13,754 nt of DNA from positions 1 through 13,754 of the forward strand of contig CAKTJA010000022.1 in NCBI GenBank assembly GCA_934567115.1, read 5' to 3'. The notes beneath the pieces were generated by a model. The model made no database searches and was not told where the DNA came from. It was given only the letters and a program-made list of their open reading frames with translations. This DNA is from an uncultured Oscillospiraceae bacterium. GTDB lineage: Bacteria > Bacillota > Clostridia > Oscillospirales > Oscillospiraceae. Within the stretch, counting starts at the first letter, position 1. The number at the start of each line of letters is the position of its first letter. The position numbers and the translations under genes are program-made. Shown one piece after another: positions 13,382-13,754 of this stretch.

Positions 13382-13754
13382 GCCTGCTCTCCCTCCTTCT
13401 CCTGCTCGGCGGCAAGCTGCTGCCCGGCCTGACTTTTCGCCTTGCGCTTTTTCGCCTCATACATCACGAGCGCCACGGTAATGACCGCGTAGGAAACGAA
13501 CACGCGGAAGTATTCGCCGATCATGGAGTCGCCGGTGATGGCCGCGCCGGTCCTGGGGGCGACGATAAACATGGTGTGGAACAGGATCACGCCGAGGAAC
13601 ACGTTCTTGATGCCGGCCTTCTCCACGCTTGCGCCGCCAACGAGCAGGGCCGCAATGGAGAACATGCCGATCTGGGTGTGCGCGGTATAGGTCGGGAAGT
13701 TGCCGACGTTCTGAAGATAGATGATCATACCGAAGCCGGCGTACACCGTGGAGA
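13378..13754 (-). CDS. ABC transporter permease, sugar/branched-chain type, C-terminal part (5' end outside window)
   Basis: The frame is open to the window edge, so the N-terminal part is missing; about 125 codons are visible. Hydrophobic segments lie in IGMFSIAALLVGGASVEKAG, NVFLGVILFHTMFIVA and YFRVFVSYAVITVALVMYE. The GGASVEKAG then NVFLGVILF arrangement is typical of the last third of BPD_transp_2 permeases used for ribose, other simple sugars or nucleosides. The C-terminus is a charged tail rich in Lys, Gln and Glu. The partner ATPase and binding protein are presumably upstream, outside the window. A 4-base overlap links it to the small membrane protein that follows. The substrate cannot be inferred from this fragment. 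Confidence 0.78.
   Translation of the reverse strand, partial: STVYAGFGMIIYLQNVGNFPTYTAHTQIGMFSIAALLVGGASVEKAGIKNVFLGVILFHTMFIVAPRTGAAITGDSMIGEYFRVFVSYAVITVALVMYEAKKRKAKSQAGQQLAAEQEKEGEQA

Noticed and set aside
1..13754. tRNA, rRNA, CRISPR arrays, insertion sequences, phage genes
   Set aside because: I saw no tRNA-like cloverleaf, no regularly spaced repeats, no transposase or integrase motifs and no terminal inverted repeats.

Overview
The window is GC-rich and gene-dense. It has tight operons, strong AGGAGG-type ribosome binding sites, sigma-A-type promoters and hairpin/T-run terminators. Together with the families present (YoaK/DUF1275, cytidylate-kinase-like proteins beside MarR regulators, a cobalamin riboswitch, a 2,4-diaminopentanoate-dehydrogenase-like enzyme, PepD), this suggests a high-GC anaerobic Firmicute of the Clostridia, plausibly a gut Oscillospiraceae-type organism. 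That placement is an inference from gene content; no rRNA or other marker gene is present.

Layout, left to right. (1) 1-1642 (+): the 3' end of a CorC/HlyC-type CBS protein overlaps an AI-2E-family membrane permease, and a strong terminator follows. (2) 1643-2443: an 800-base stretch with no confident gene. It holds a promoter, a cobalamin riboswitch closed by a clear P1 stem, terminator-like hairpins, a 29-codon ORF and a separate promoter for the next gene. The riboswitch has no recognisable full-length target. (3) 2444-4269 (+): a YoaK/DUF1275 membrane protein and an NAD(P)-dependent dehydrogenase resembling 2,4-diaminopentanoate dehydrogenase, then a terminator. (4) 5302-4397 (-): a MarR regulator with promoter and a perfect operator-like dyad, followed by a cytidylate-kinase-like gene that has lost its N-terminal P-loop part. 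(5) 5303-6004: an unassigned stretch, then a decayed VOC/glyoxalase-like gene with three frameshifts and a nonsense codon but an intact-looking promoter. (6) 6228-7277 (+): ogt, encoding an alkylguanine-DNA alkyltransferase, and an HD-domain hydrolase. (7) 7399-9870 (+): a second MarR regulator with a perfect dyad inside its promoter, an intact divergent cytidylate-kinase-like protein and a MATE efflux pump, as a tightly coupled operon. (8) 10008-10835 (+): a SpoU/TrmH rRNA methyltransferase. (9) 10836-11372: a convergent intergenic region with an AT-rich island and two long stem-loops. (10) 13754-11373 (-): the end of a sugar-type ABC permease, an overlapping membrane-anchored small protein, and the dipeptidase PepD.

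The most interesting theme is the repeated pairing of a MarR regulator with a cytidylate-kinase-like protein. The two pairs are divergently oriented about 2.2 kb apart. One is linked to a MATE pump; the other is being lost. This suggests a small, poorly described regulatory/efflux module in which the kinase-like protein may sense or modify a small molecule. The second theme is an orphan cobalamin riboswitch.
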